Counted from the first letter of the stretch, positions 14,831 to 22,670 are shown. The stretch is 48,432 nucleotides of DNA from an uncultured Bacteroidales bacterium (GCA_900318465.1 ONKQ01000017.1:1-48432), one strand, 5' to 3'. Notes: generated by a model not told the origin, from the letters alone. Numbers and translations are program-made.

Positions 14831-16189
14831 ATGATTTTCAAGAGAAAGATATACGCCAAACTGCTCGAATGGAAGCAGTCGGCCAAGGGAACCAAAGCCC
14901 TGCTCGTGGAAGGGGCGAGACGTATCGGCAAGTCCACCATCGTGGAGCAATTCGCCATGACGGAGTACAAATCCTACATCCTCATCGATTTCAACGATGT
15001 GAGTGCCACCGTACTCAACGCCTTTGAGAACTACCTGAACGACTTGGACGCTTTCTTCGTGATTCTCAGCGCAGAATATGGGGTGACGCTCCACCGCCGC
15101 GAGTCGGTCATCATCTTTGACGAGGTGCAACGCTATCCCAAAGCAAGGCAGTCGATAAAGAAATTAGTAAAAGACGGGCGATACGACTACATCGAAACAG
15201 GTTCGCTCATCTCCATCCGCGAGGCCGTGAAAGGCATCACCATCCCTTCGGAGGAGCGTTCCGTCAGGATGTATCCGATGGATTTTGAGGAGTTTGCGAT
15301 GGCTATCGGTGATGAAAGCCTTGTGGCCTACATCCGCCAATGTTTTGCCGAGCGGAAGCCTTTGGAGCGCAACCTGCATAACAAGGCCTTGTTCCGCTTC
15401 AAGCAATACATGCTGGTCGGTGGGATGCCGCAAAGCGTGTCGGCATTTTTGGAAAACGACTGCAATTTTGCTTTGGCCGACCAAGAGAAACGCGACATTT
15501 TGGCCTTGTATCGCAACGACATCATGCGCATCGATGCCCAATACCGCTCCAAGGTTTTAGCCATTTTCGACCAGATTCCTGCTTTTCTCTCGCGGCATGA
15601 AAAGCGGGTGGTGCTTTCTGACATCGCCAAAGGCTCCTATTTCGACCAATACACCGACACTTTTTTCTGGCTCGGCGACTCGATGATGGTGAACGAATGT
15701 TTCAACACCACCGACCCGAATGTGGGTTTGAGCCTGAACGAAGACCGCACCTTGATCAAGTGTTACATGGGCGACACAGGGCTGCTCGTGAGCCATGCCT
15801 TCAGCGAAAACGAGATTGCCGACGAGCAACTCTACAAGCAAATCCTCAACAACAAACTCTCGCTCAACCAAGGCATGTTGTATGAGAACGTCATTTCGCA
15901 AATGTTGGTGGCCAACGGGCATAAGTTGTTCTTTTACACGCACTACAACGAGGAGAAGCACCGCAACGACATCGAGATTGACTTCCTGATTTCCAACATG
16001 AGCAAAACCAAGTACAAGGTTTACCCGATAGAAGTGAAGTCATCCGCACGCTACTCGACAGCCTCATTGGACAACTTTGTGCCCAAGTTCCACGAGCGCG
16101 TCGATTGTGCCTACATCATCCACCCAAGGAATCTCACCATTAGCGAGAAACGGATTTCCATCCCGCCCTATATGGCCATTTGCCTCTGA
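14831..16189 (+). CDS. AAA ATPase with DUF4143-type C-terminus (452 aa)
   Basis: The ATG at 14831 (MIFKRKIYAKLLEWKQS) is preferred over upstream in-frame codons that would read through the repeat and -7 box. Walker A is GARRIGKST (about residues 29-37) and Walker B is VIIFDEVQRYPKARQ. The sensor region is YIETGSLISI. The C-terminal part contains GMLYENVISQML, IEIDFLISN and YKVYPIEVKSSARYS, a DUF4143 nuclease-like core with D...ExK. This is the second major Bacteroidales AAA_14/DUF4143 family. Its biochemical role is unproven. It is divergent from the ATPase_2 gene and flanked on both sides by the tandem box of the composite repeat. The gene appears intact. Confidence 0.88.
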   Translation: MIFKRKIYAKLLEWKQSAKGTKALLVEGARRIGKSTIVEQFAMTEYKSYILIDFNDVSATVLNAFENYLNDLDAFFVILSAEYGVTLHRRESVIIFDEVQRYPKARQSIKKLVKDGRYDYIETGSLISIREAVKGITIPSEERSVRMYPMDFEEFAMAIGDESLVAYIRQCFAERKPLERNLHNKALFRFKQYMLVGGMPQSVSAFLENDCNFALADQEKRDILALYRNDIMRIDAQYRSKVLAIFDQIPAFLSRHEKRVVLSDIAKGSYFDQYTDTFFWLGDSMMVNECFNTTDPNVGLSLNEDRTLIKCYMGDTGLLVSHAFSENEIADEQLYKQILNNKLSLNQGMLYENVISQMLVANGHKLFFYTHYNEEKHRNDIEIDFLISNMSKTKYKVYPIEVKSSARYSTASLDNFVPKFHERVDCAYIIHPRNLTISEKRISIPPYMAICL

Positions 16190-16203
16190 AAAGCACAGCC
16201 ATA

Positions 16204-16308
16204 CCTGCGCATTGTCAAAGATTTTGGGGTTCCTATACCTGCGTATTGTCAAAAACGACGCTATAACCAGCCACATGCCGGAATTTTTTTGAGTTATGGC
16301 TAAGTATA
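16204..16308. repeat. Composite repeat copy C (tandem box plus decayed palindrome)
   Basis: The tandem box (16204-16255) has TGCGCATTGTCAAAG and TGCGTATTGTCAAAAA cores around ATTTTGGGGTTCCTATACC. The palindrome half is degenerate: TATAACCAGCCACA (16262-16275) and TTATGGCTAAGTATA (16294-16308) pair imperfectly. Order and orientation match copy A. It lies 14 bp after the stop of the second ATPase, in a convergent gap. Confidence 0.8.
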
Positions 16309-16316
16309 AGCACATT

Positions 16317-16733
16317 TCATGCGCTTTGCAACTCTGTTCCAAGGGCGTGCAAGGTGCGGCGGATTTGCAGTAAGCGTTGCTCGCTCGGCTTTGAAATGCC
16401 ATAGATGTAACGCGCCAACAAGCTTTTGTTGATGCCTATGTCATGTGCCACTTCCGACACGTTGAGCCAAGGGAAACGCTTGAACATGGCCGCCACTTCG
16501 TTTTGGCCGTTGGGTTCGCTCGTTTCGTAAAATGATGAGATGTGCATGTCGGCATCCAATTCTTCCCAACGGATGGAAGTGCCGTATTCATCAATACTGA
16601 AGTCATTGCGTTGTTCCATCGGGGCTTCTTTTAGTTCGGGATAAGCCTCCAACGGACGGCTCAACACGCGGCCTTCGGTCGTTTTCACATAAATGCGCTT
16701 TTCGTCAAACCAGATGTTCTTTATCTTTTCCAT
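16317..16733 (-). CDS. DUF2442 domain fused to a helix-turn-helix domain (138 aa), antitoxin-like
   Basis: The start is set at the ATG at 16733 (MEKIKNIWFDEKRIYVKT); the longer open frame upstream overlaps the DUF4160 gene. Residues 1-70 match the DUF2442 pattern (YVKTTEGRVLSRPLEAYPEL, then IRWEELDADMHISSF). Residues about 90-135 are an XRE-like HTH (LNVSEVAHDIGINKSLLARY, GISKPSEQRLLQIRRTL). DUF2442 and DUF4160 genes are often neighbours and have been viewed as toxin-antitoxin-like; the function is not established. The HTH would fit an autoregulating antitoxin. The gene starts 13 bp after the DUF4160 stop, so the two are surely co-transcribed. Palindromes at the shared promoter are candidate binding sites. 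Confidence 0.82.
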   Translation of the reverse strand: MEKIKNIWFDEKRIYVKTTEGRVLSRPLEAYPELKEAPMEQRNDFSIDEYGTSIRWEELDADMHISSFYETSEPNGQNEVAAMFKRFPWLNVSEVAHDIGINKSLLARYIYGISKPSEQRLLQIRRTLHALGTELQSA

Positions 16734-16746
16734 ATTCCTTGATTGT

Positions 16747-16980
16747 TTAGTCAAAACGTTTATGCCATTCCTCAATGAAATCCTCGCGATAGATGGCGCA
16801 AGTGTCGATGGCCTTTTTGATTTCTTGTTCCTTAAGCCCGTGGTTGTAAACCAAACTGACCGAAGGCTCCAAAGCAATCTTGGCCTTCTTTCCGTTGCAG
16901 TCCACATGCACATGGATGGGCGAATGTTCGTCCAAATAAAAGAAGAACCTCAATCCAAATAACGTCAGCAGGGTTGGCAT
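16747..16980 (-). CDS. DUF4160 domain protein (77 aa), toxin-like partner
   Basis: The ATG at 16980 (MPTLLTLFGLRFFFYLDEH) is preferred over one 18 bp upstream that overlaps the palindrome GCAGAAATTTTCTGC. The DUF4160 signature is visible: FGLRFFFYLDEHSPIHVHV, then KAKIALEP and LVYNHGLKEQEIKKAI, ending FIEEWHKRFD. The HxH pair in HVHV is conserved in the family, but no catalytic role is proven. It is the first gene of the two-gene unit with the DUF2442-HTH gene. In many genomes the small DUF4160 protein is paired this way. Toxicity is only inferred from gene size and pairing. Confidence 0.82.
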   Translation of the reverse strand: MPTLLTLFGLRFFFYLDEHSPIHVHVDCNGKKAKIALEPSVSLVYNHGLKEQEIKKAIDTCAIYREDFIEEWHKRFD

Positions 16981-16981
16981 G

Positions 16982-17021
16982 GCAGAAATTTTCTGCAAAG
17001 GTAGGTATAAATTTTATACCT
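16982..17021 (-). promoter_or_regulatory. Promoter and palindromic operators of the DUF4160/DUF2442 pair
   Basis: The - strand -7 box TACCTTTG is at 16996-17003. Right upstream lies a perfect palindrome AGGTATAAATTTTATACCT (17003-17021, arms 9 bp, centre 1 nt). Right downstream lies a second one, GCAGAAATTTTCTGC (16982-16996, arms 7 bp). Both touch the -7 box, as expected for repressor binding sites; the HTH protein of the pair is the obvious candidate. Confidence 0.65.
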
Positions 17022-17043
17022 GCAAGGTTTTGGCTGTATTTAC

Positions 17044-17070
17044 AAAAAAAGCCGACATTGCTGCCGGCTT
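17044..17070 (-). terminator. Terminator of the FISUMP lipoprotein gene
   Basis: On the - strand, AAGCCG and CGGCTT arms (17065-17070 with 17049-17054) are followed by a T run (complement of 17044-17048). It lies 9 bp past the stop codon at 17079. Confidence 0.75.
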
Positions 17071-17078
17071 ACTATCTA

Positions 17079-18929
17079 TTAGAATTCATACTGTTTGCAC
17101 CAAACAAGTCGAACTGAATAGCCAGCAATGCTGTTGTTTTGATAAGAAAACGGGAAATTTAATCCATAAGATTCAAAAAAGTCCAAATACCAGTCTCGTT
17201 CAGCTAACCAATAATACCCCCTTCTTCTTACAGCTGATACATTGTAATTTACCCTATAACCAGCCCAAGGAAGAAACACAGCGCCATGCGTTTCTAAGAT
17301 GTCTTTCCATGTTTCTTCTGAGATTCTATTGTCCTGGTAATTAGGGTTAGGGCCGTCGTTTACATTACTCAATTGATAAATAGAAGCATTCCAGTCATCT
17401 GGAAGTAATATAAGCCCCTTTATATTGTTGACCATTCCTAAAACAAAACGAACTCCAGAAGGGGTTTGGCGTCCATATAACAAATAGTCCCATTCTTCTT
17501 TTGTAAGTGTTCGCCAAGGATAAGCAAGTCCGCCTGCATTACTGATAGGTTTCGTGCCCCAGTCCACAAAATCTGTGATGTTCATAAATGCGACAAGGGT
17601 TGGACAATTTGCAGACCCCCATGCAAATAAATCTATCCAGCCGTCATAATCGTTTGAAATAAGATGATTGCTGCTTCCAGGCACAGTGCCTCCGAAATCT
17701 CCATTTAAATCAGGTATCTCTGTACCAACATAGTCCCATTGGTTTTCAGCGAAACGCCATGTGAATGTTGAGGCTTGGTATTGAAGGTTGCCTTGAGAGA
17801 AATAAACCTGTAATTCTTCGCTTATGGAGAACGGTCCGTAGCAAGGATAATCTTGCAAAGTAGTAAAAGACTTTTGCTCGCCATAGTAAATATTGTTGTC
17901 GCTTGTTTTTGCATAAGCCCTTACATAGTATGTGGTATTTGGGGTGAGCCCACTCATCCATATACCATCCCATACAGGATGAAGATTATCATAAACACCA
18001 CTCATATTAGTTATGGTATGTATTGGGGCATCATTTGTCGGATTTTCAGTTGTGCCACAATAAACGCCTGTTGTGATTACATCCATGTCTTCATTAGTTA
18101 CAACCGTAAATCCACATTTTGCACTAATTCTACCAATAGAATTAATCTCCCCTGTTGTTACAATCGGATAAGACAGTACGGAATCATTTTCCATTTCATT
18201 GCCAGCACGAATCGGGCGGACAGAAAGACCGTGATAGCGTTCAATTTCATAATCGGAAAAGTATGTTGTTGACCCAACAAATCTCATTGCTTTTCTCGGA
18301 TTGTATTCAGAAAGAGTTTTTGTCCAATAATGTCCAAATGCCGCATGTTCTAATAGTCGGTCTTCCATCATTCGACCTGCAGCTGGAAAAAACAAGGTAT
18401 TACCATTATTCGCAGTTAATAAATATCCGACCATTCCATTTTGAAGAGTCCATGTTTTTGTCGTATTCTGCAACAATTCCTCAAATTCTTCTTTGGTTGG
18501 TGTACGCCAACTATTGCCCCAATTAGTCGTAGCTGCATCATCTTCGGGCTTAAGTGTCGTCAAATTGTCCGTAAAATGGTTAAGTCCGACATGCGAATCG
18601 AAACAATACTTGGTAAGTGCTTCACCGATTTGATAACAATATTTGTAATTGCTCCAACTATAAGAATCCTTGGACTCTGTTTCTCCCCATGCAAAATAAT
18701 AACCGCATTCTTCTGGAGTATTGGCACCAACGTTGCAAGTAGCCCACAAAGTACCGCTTGGCAAACCAAGGTCAACATATACTTGGCTGTCCAAACCGCT
18801 GCCATTGTTTCCATTGCCCCCGTTATCTCCTCCGCCATTGATGGGGTCTTCTTCGGGCTTACATCCTACGGAAAAAATCACCGCTGTCGATAGCGTTATA
18901 GCTGCTAATGCCTTCAAAAGATTTTTCAT
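17079..18929 (-). CDS. FISUMP-type surface lipoprotein (616 aa)
   Basis: The start at 18929 (MKNLLKALAAITLSTAVIFSVGC) gives a lipoprotein signal with Cys 23; the longer frame upstream runs into the preceding gene. CKPEEDP after the lipobox is acidic, like surface-export signals in Bacteroidetes, and a Gly/Asn linker follows. Domain 1 matches the Fibrobacter succinogenes major paralogous domain (VDLGLPSGTLWATCNVG, YYFAWGE, WRTPTKEEFEELL, LSVRPI). The middle is an FnIII-like segment (SGLTPNTTYYVRAYAKT). The last third is a second FISUMP-like domain with FSQGNLQYQASTFTWRFAEN, WIDLFAWGS and SVRLVWC. These domains are found in surface lipoproteins of unknown ligand. The gene and its upstream partner look AT-richer than the neighbourhood, suggesting transfer. 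Confidence 0.85.
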   Translation of the reverse strand: MKNLLKALAAITLSTAVIFSVGCKPEEDPINGGGDNGGNGNNGSGLDSQVYVDLGLPSGTLWATCNVGANTPEECGYYFAWGETESKDSYSWSNYKYCYQIGEALTKYCFDSHVGLNHFTDNLTTLKPEDDAATTNWGNSWRTPTKEEFEELLQNTTKTWTLQNGMVGYLLTANNGNTLFFPAAGRMMEDRLLEHAAFGHYWTKTLSEYNPRKAMRFVGSTTYFSDYEIERYHGLSVRPIRAGNEMENDSVLSYPIVTTGEINSIGRISAKCGFTVVTNEDMDVITTGVYCGTTENPTNDAPIHTITNMSGVYDNLHPVWDGIWMSGLTPNTTYYVRAYAKTSDNNIYYGEQKSFTTLQDYPCYGPFSISEELQVYFSQGNLQYQASTFTWRFAENQWDYVGTEIPDLNGDFGGTVPGSSNHLISNDYDGWIDLFAWGSANCPTLVAFMNITDFVDWGTKPISNAGGLAYPWRTLTKEEWDYLLYGRQTPSGVRFVLGMVNNIKGLILLPDDWNASIYQLSNVNDGPNPNYQDNRISEETWKDILETHGAVFLPWAGYRVNYNVSAVRRRGYYWLAERDWYLDFFESYGLNFPFSYQNNSIAGYSVRLVWCKQYEF

Positions 18930-18948
18930 TGCAAAAGTGTTTAATGTT

Positions 18949-19584
18949 TTATTCCTTAATTGTTGCTGCACAAATGTCATTCGTAATGTCCTTCCCCTCA
19001 TCCAATGACCAACACCTGAATATTGGTTTGTTACCTTCCGTTTTGCTCCGAAGGCTTGAAAGTGTGCCCATATCATAAGACTTGACTATTTCGATGAAAT
19101 ATCTGAGTACATCTCCTTCTTTCGGGTTGTTTAATTTGACAAAATCTTTCATGTGTTCATGGCCTGAAGCGTTATTGGCTTTGAACTCAATGAGAGCAAT
19201 TCGATCAAGCCGATTATTGAAGATAACTAAGTCAAATTCTCCTGAACGACCGCTTTCATCTTGCCTCGGAGTTTCTCCTCTACGAAATCCTTTATAGGGA
19301 TCACGAGTTGGGGTCTCAACGGAATAGAACACATCCCAACCTTCGTTGATTTTCTTATTCAATTGCTCAACAAAAACGAAACGGAGCTCTTGTTCGCTAA
19401 TACGTGTTGTATCATCTCGTTTTTGTGGAAAGACAATGCGGCTCAATCTTTGCCTATTTGGACAATCAAGTTTTGGAGCGTTTTCTGCTTGATAATCGTA
19501 TGCATCTTGAATTGCCTCGAAAGTGTTACGAATAATATCTTCTATGCATTCCTTATCTTTTGTATTTCGCGTATTGTAGTCCAT
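18949..19584 (-). CDS. Orphan PD-(D/E)XK nuclease-like protein (211 aa)
   Basis: Not recognised as a named family. It has no signal peptide and is charged and soluble. The segment SGEFDLVIFNNRLDRIALIEFKANN has the D-x(n)-ExK layout of PD-(D/E)XK nucleases (Asp in FDLVIF, Glu and Lys in IEFKAN), with an upstream acidic helix as possible E. The opening, MDYNTRNTKDKECIEDIIRN, is helical. The end, IFRCWSLDEGKDITNDICAA, is unassigned. It lies 19 bp upstream of the FISUMP lipoprotein gene on the same strand, an odd pairing for a cytoplasmic nuclease-like protein. It may be a leftover of a restriction or defence island. Enzymatic activity is inferred only from the motif. Confidence 0.65.
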   Translation of the reverse strand: MDYNTRNTKDKECIEDIIRNTFEAIQDAYDYQAENAPKLDCPNRQRLSRIVFPQKRDDTTRISEQELRFVFVEQLNKKINEGWDVFYSVETPTRDPYKGFRRGETPRQDESGRSGEFDLVIFNNRLDRIALIEFKANNASGHEHMKDFVKLNNPKEGDVLRYFIEIVKSYDMGTLSSLRSKTEGNKPIFRCWSLDEGKDITNDICAATIKE

Positions 19585-19699
19585 ACTTTTTCCCTAATTC
19601 CGTGTCAGGTTCCAACATCCTGTCTATTGCTTCCCCGATTCGGCAGATTTACAATTACACACAAGAAGGCTAGGAAACTTGATTTGCACCTATTCTAGA

Positions 19700-19758
19700 C
19701 ATACAGGCCCTGGAAAACACCTTTGAAGTAAAATAGATACGTTTTCCCAGCCTGTATG
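19700..19758. repeat. Imperfect inverted repeat
   Basis: CATACAGGCCCTGGAAAAC (19700-19718) and GTTTTCCCAGCCTGTATG (19741-19758) are complementary except for a one-base indel and one mismatch. The centre is 22 nt. It could form a strong hairpin or be a remnant of a small element. Confidence 0.6.
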
Positions 19759-19957
19759 CATCAACAGAAAAAATGTTGAATACAAATTAGACTGGCAAAT
19801 TCGTATCTCATATCCACTTCAAAATTTCCAGATTTTGTATGTCTGGATACAAGCACAAATTGCCCTCAACTGCTCGGTTTTTTCCCCGAACAATCGAGGG
19901 CAAAATTACAAAGATTTTGTTTTGTGCAAGAAAAAAGACGGAAAAAAGCACCAAACT

Positions 19958-20040
19958 TTGAAAAGTGTAGTTTTCAGCCCCAAATTTCTATTGAAAAGTG
20001 TAGTTTTCTGGCGTGGTTTTTATATTGAAAAGTGTAGTTT
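19958..20040 (+). repeat. Three direct repeats with 33-34 nt period
   Basis: TTGAAAAGTGTAGTTTTC occurs at 19958-19975 and 19991-20008; the third copy, at 20025-20040, is cut to TTGAAAAGTGTAGTTT. Spacers of 15-16 nt are unrelated to each other. The array stops 15 bp before the priA stop codon. Confidence 0.8.
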
Positions 20041-20055
20041 GGAGCAATAAACAAA

Positions 20056-22539
20056 TCACATCGGATCCACATCAATCTGCACCAAAACGGCCTTATACTC
20101 GGAATTCTGCTGAAACAAATGAATCTGTTCAGCAATCAGCTCCTTCACTTTTTGGGCATTATATTCTCGGCGGAACTTTACCATCATCTGCTTGATATAC
20201 AAGTTTTTGACCCTCGAAACGACTGGATATTCCGGGCCGAGCAGGTCTTGCTTGAAGATAGGCCGAAGCATTGAGGCCAACTCCGCTGCGGCAGGGTTGA
20301 GTTTCTGGTAGTCCTTGTGTTTCAGGCGAATAAGAATGAGGCGATAGAACGGCGGATAACCAAACTGCCGCCGAATGACCATCTGTTTCTCGTAAAGCCC
20401 ACGGAAATCGTTGCGAAGCACATCTTGGAGAACGGGATGCGCCGGCTCGTAAGTCTGGATGATGACCTTGCCCTGTTTGCCTTTGCGCCCTGCCCTACCC
20501 GCCACTTGCGCCATCAGCTGAAAACTGCGCTCATGGGCGCGGAAGTCGGGGAAAGAGAGCATGTTGTCCGCATTGAGGATGCCCACCACCTTCACCGAGT
20601 CGAAATCCAAGCCTTTCGTGACCATCTGTGTGCCTACGAGGATGTTCGTTTCCTTATCCTGAAATGATTCCAAAATGCTTTGATAATCATTTCTTGAGCG
20701 TGTGGTGTCTAAGTCAAGGCGGGCTACTTTGGCATCGGGCATGACGAGAGCCAAGTCTTCCTCAATCTTCTCAGTACCAAAGCCATGCATCCGTATGTTG
20801 GTACTGTGACACACAGGGCATTCAGTGGGCACATTGGTCGTGTAGCCGCAATAATGGCAGCGCAAAACGTTCTGGCTCTTGTGGTAAATCAGGCTCACGT
20901 CACAGTTGATGCACTGCGGCACATAGTGGCACTCGTCGCACTCCAAGCGCAGCGAAAAACCACGCCGGTTTTGGAACAAAATAACTTGATTGTGTTCTTC
21001 CAAAGTCTCCTTCATCGCATCGATGAGGGTACTGCCAAAGTCGGCCTTCATGGTCTTGCGCCGCCGCTCCATGCGCATGTCGCTGAGGATGATTTCGGGC
21101 ATTTGCACGCCACCGAAACGCTCCGTGATTTCCACGAGATGATAACGCCCGCTCAAAGCGTTGTAATAACTTTCGTAAGACGGTGTGGCCGAGCCGAGTA
21201 CGACATTTGCCTTGTGCATGGCGGCCAACACAATGGCGGCATCGCGGGCATTGTAGCGCGGCGCAGGGTCGATTTGCTTGAAACTGCTGTCGTGTTCCTC
21301 GTCGACGATGATAAGCCCGATGTCGGAATAAGGCAAAAAGATGGCCGAGCGAGATCCTATGATGATTTGATGCAACTGCGACTGGGTCTTGCCAAAGTCG
21401 CGCACCTGCTCCCACACCTCTACCCTCTCGTTGGTGCCGTACCGAGAATGGTAAACGCCCAAACGCTCACCGAAATATTCTTTCAAGCGATTGATAATCT
21501 GCGCTGTAAGTGCAATTTCAGGAAGCAGATACACCACTTGTTTGCCTCGGTCGATGGCTTCCTTGATAAGCTTGATATAGATTTCAGTCTTTCCCGAAGA
21601 AGTCACGCCATGAAGCAAAACGGGTTTGTTCTCCGTAAATCCAGCCTTAACATCATTAAAGGCTTTCTGTTGGGCTTCAGTCAGTTGAATACTGTCCACA
21701 TCGGTCTGCACCTTGAATTCCTTCAGTCTACTGACTTTCTTCTCATAGACCTCGAAAATGCCCTTATCGGTCATGGTTTTCAGTATCGTAGAGGTCGCGT
21801 TGGCTTTCTCCAATAGGCTTTTCACCAAGATTTCATTGTCGCAGTCCCCACCGAGGGTGATAAAGGCGAGCAATACCTCCAACTGCTTGTAAGCGCGTTT
21901 CTCCAAATGGTTCATCAACTCTTGCAACTTTGCATCGTCGCGATATTCCGCCGATAGCCGCGCAAAACGCTCGTATTTGGCCTTGTATTTCTCGTTCAAT
22001 TCCTCTTCCATCACGAGAATGCCTTTCTCCATCATCGAATGGACAAGCGGCATCACCTTCTTGAAACCGATGATTTTGCTCACCTCGCTGATAGCGATTT
22101 TAGGCTTGATTTGCAGGGCTTCCACAATGAGGTATTCGAAGTCGTTCAAAGGTATGGAGTCGACAACGTAGTCAGGCGAAAGGGCAACGGTGGTCTCACT
22201 GCTGAGTTTCAAGGCGGATGGCAATGCGGCCTGCATCACCTCGCCGAGATGGCTCATATAGTATGACTTCACCCAGTCCCAAAACTTCAATTGCAGCTCG
22301 TTGACAAGAGGCTGGTCGTCGAGCAAATCCATGAGGAATTTGACTTCAACTGGGGGCACGGTTTCTGAAAGCCCGACAATCAGCCCCGACATGATTTTGG
22401 TCTTGCCGAACTGCACCACCGCCCTTTGGCCCACGCGCACTTGGTCATTCAAGGCATACGGCACACGATAGGTGAAAGTGCCTGGCACCGGTATCGGCAA
22501 CAGAACTTCAGCGAAAAGTGTAATTCGGGAGTCGCTCAT
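20056..22539 (-). CDS. priA: Primosomal protein N' (replication restart helicase)
   Basis: 827 aa from the ATG at 22539 (MSDSRITLFAEVLLPIPVPG); the extra 10 codons upstream lack family similarity. PriA is a 3'-5' superfamily 2 helicase that recognises stalled forks and loads the replisome. The N-terminal DNA-binding domain contains FTYRVP and VGQRAVVQFGKTK. Walker A is GVTSSGKT at 311-318 and the DEEH box is at 413-416, with QNRRGFSLRLECDEC next. Eight zinc-binding cysteines are visible at 534, 537, 543, 546, 561, 564, 574 and 577. Motif V/VI parts are ILVGTQMVTKGLDF and QVAGRAGRKGKQG. Full-length, intact, chromosomal housekeeping gene. It is flanked upstream by TTCTGCG repeats and downstream by the accessory gap. 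Confidence 0.96.
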   Translation of the reverse strand: MSDSRITLFAEVLLPIPVPGTFTYRVPYALNDQVRVGQRAVVQFGKTKIMSGLIVGLSETVPPVEVKFLMDLLDDQPLVNELQLKFWDWVKSYYMSHLGEVMQAALPSALKLSSETTVALSPDYVVDSIPLNDFEYLIVEALQIKPKIAISEVSKIIGFKKVMPLVHSMMEKGILVMEEELNEKYKAKYERFARLSAEYRDDAKLQELMNHLEKRAYKQLEVLLAFITLGGDCDNEILVKSLLEKANATSTILKTMTDKGIFEVYEKKVSRLKEFKVQTDVDSIQLTEAQQKAFNDVKAGFTENKPVLLHGVTSSGKTEIYIKLIKEAIDRGKQVVYLLPEIALTAQIINRLKEYFGERLGVYHSRYGTNERVEVWEQVRDFGKTQSQLHQIIIGSRSAIFLPYSDIGLIIVDEEHDSSFKQIDPAPRYNARDAAIVLAAMHKANVVLGSATPSYESYYNALSGRYHLVEITERFGGVQMPEIILSDMRMERRRKTMKADFGSTLIDAMKETLEEHNQVILFQNRRGFSLRLECDECHYVPQCINCDVSLIYHKSQNVLRCHYCGYTTNVPTECPVCHSTNIRMHGFGTEKIEEDLALVMPDAKVARLDLDTTRSRNDYQSILESFQDKETNILVGTQMVTKGLDFDSVKVVGILNADNMLSFPDFRAHERSFQLMAQVAGRAGRKGKQGKVIIQTYEPAHPVLQDVLRNDFRGLYEKQMVIRRQFGYPPFYRLILIRLKHKDYQKLNPAAAELASMLRPIFKQDLLGPEYPVVSRVKNLYIKQMMVKFRREYNAQKVKELIAEQIHLFQQNSEYKAVLVQIDVDPM

Positions 22540-22557
22540 GGGATGACTTTTTTTGCA

Positions 22558-22670
22558 CGCAGAATACACTGAATTATGGGAATCGCAATGTGCCGCCTAT
22601 TTTCAATCCGTCAGGTTCTGCGCATTCTGCGAGTTCTGCGTGAGAGAATTCATAGTAAAAACATTCTGCG
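22558..22670. repeat. Short TTCTGCG repeats upstream of priA
   Basis: TTCTGCG occurs at 22616-22622, 22625-22631, 22634-22640 (9-bp period) and 22664-22670. The reverse complement CGCAGAA is at 22558-22564, so the outer copies could pair. All are within the 137-bp gap between priA and the T9SS plug gene. No role is evident. Confidence 0.6.

Larger units (their letters stand above)
19585..20055. other. 471-bp gene-free, AT-rich, repeat-bearing gap
   Basis: No ORF here has a signal peptide, domain or codon pattern that supports a gene. Visible structure: an imperfect inverted repeat at 19700-19758; a hairpin with TTGCCCTC and GAGGGCAA arms at 19860-19903; and three spaced copies of an 18-nt direct repeat at 19958-20040 next to the priA stop. 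The gap marks the boundary between the accessory region and the housekeeping gene. Confidence 0.7.

Noticed and set aside
16734-16913. Longer N-terminus for the DUF2442-HTH protein
   Set aside because: The extension reads the DUF4160 gene in another frame; family similarity begins at the ATG at 16733.
18930-19076. Longer N-terminus for the FISUMP lipoprotein
   Set aside because: The added residues overlap the upstream gene and would bury the lipoprotein signal that begins at 18929.
19958-20040. CRISPR array
   Set aside because: Only three repeats of 18 nt, spacers of 15-16 nt, and no cas genes in the window.
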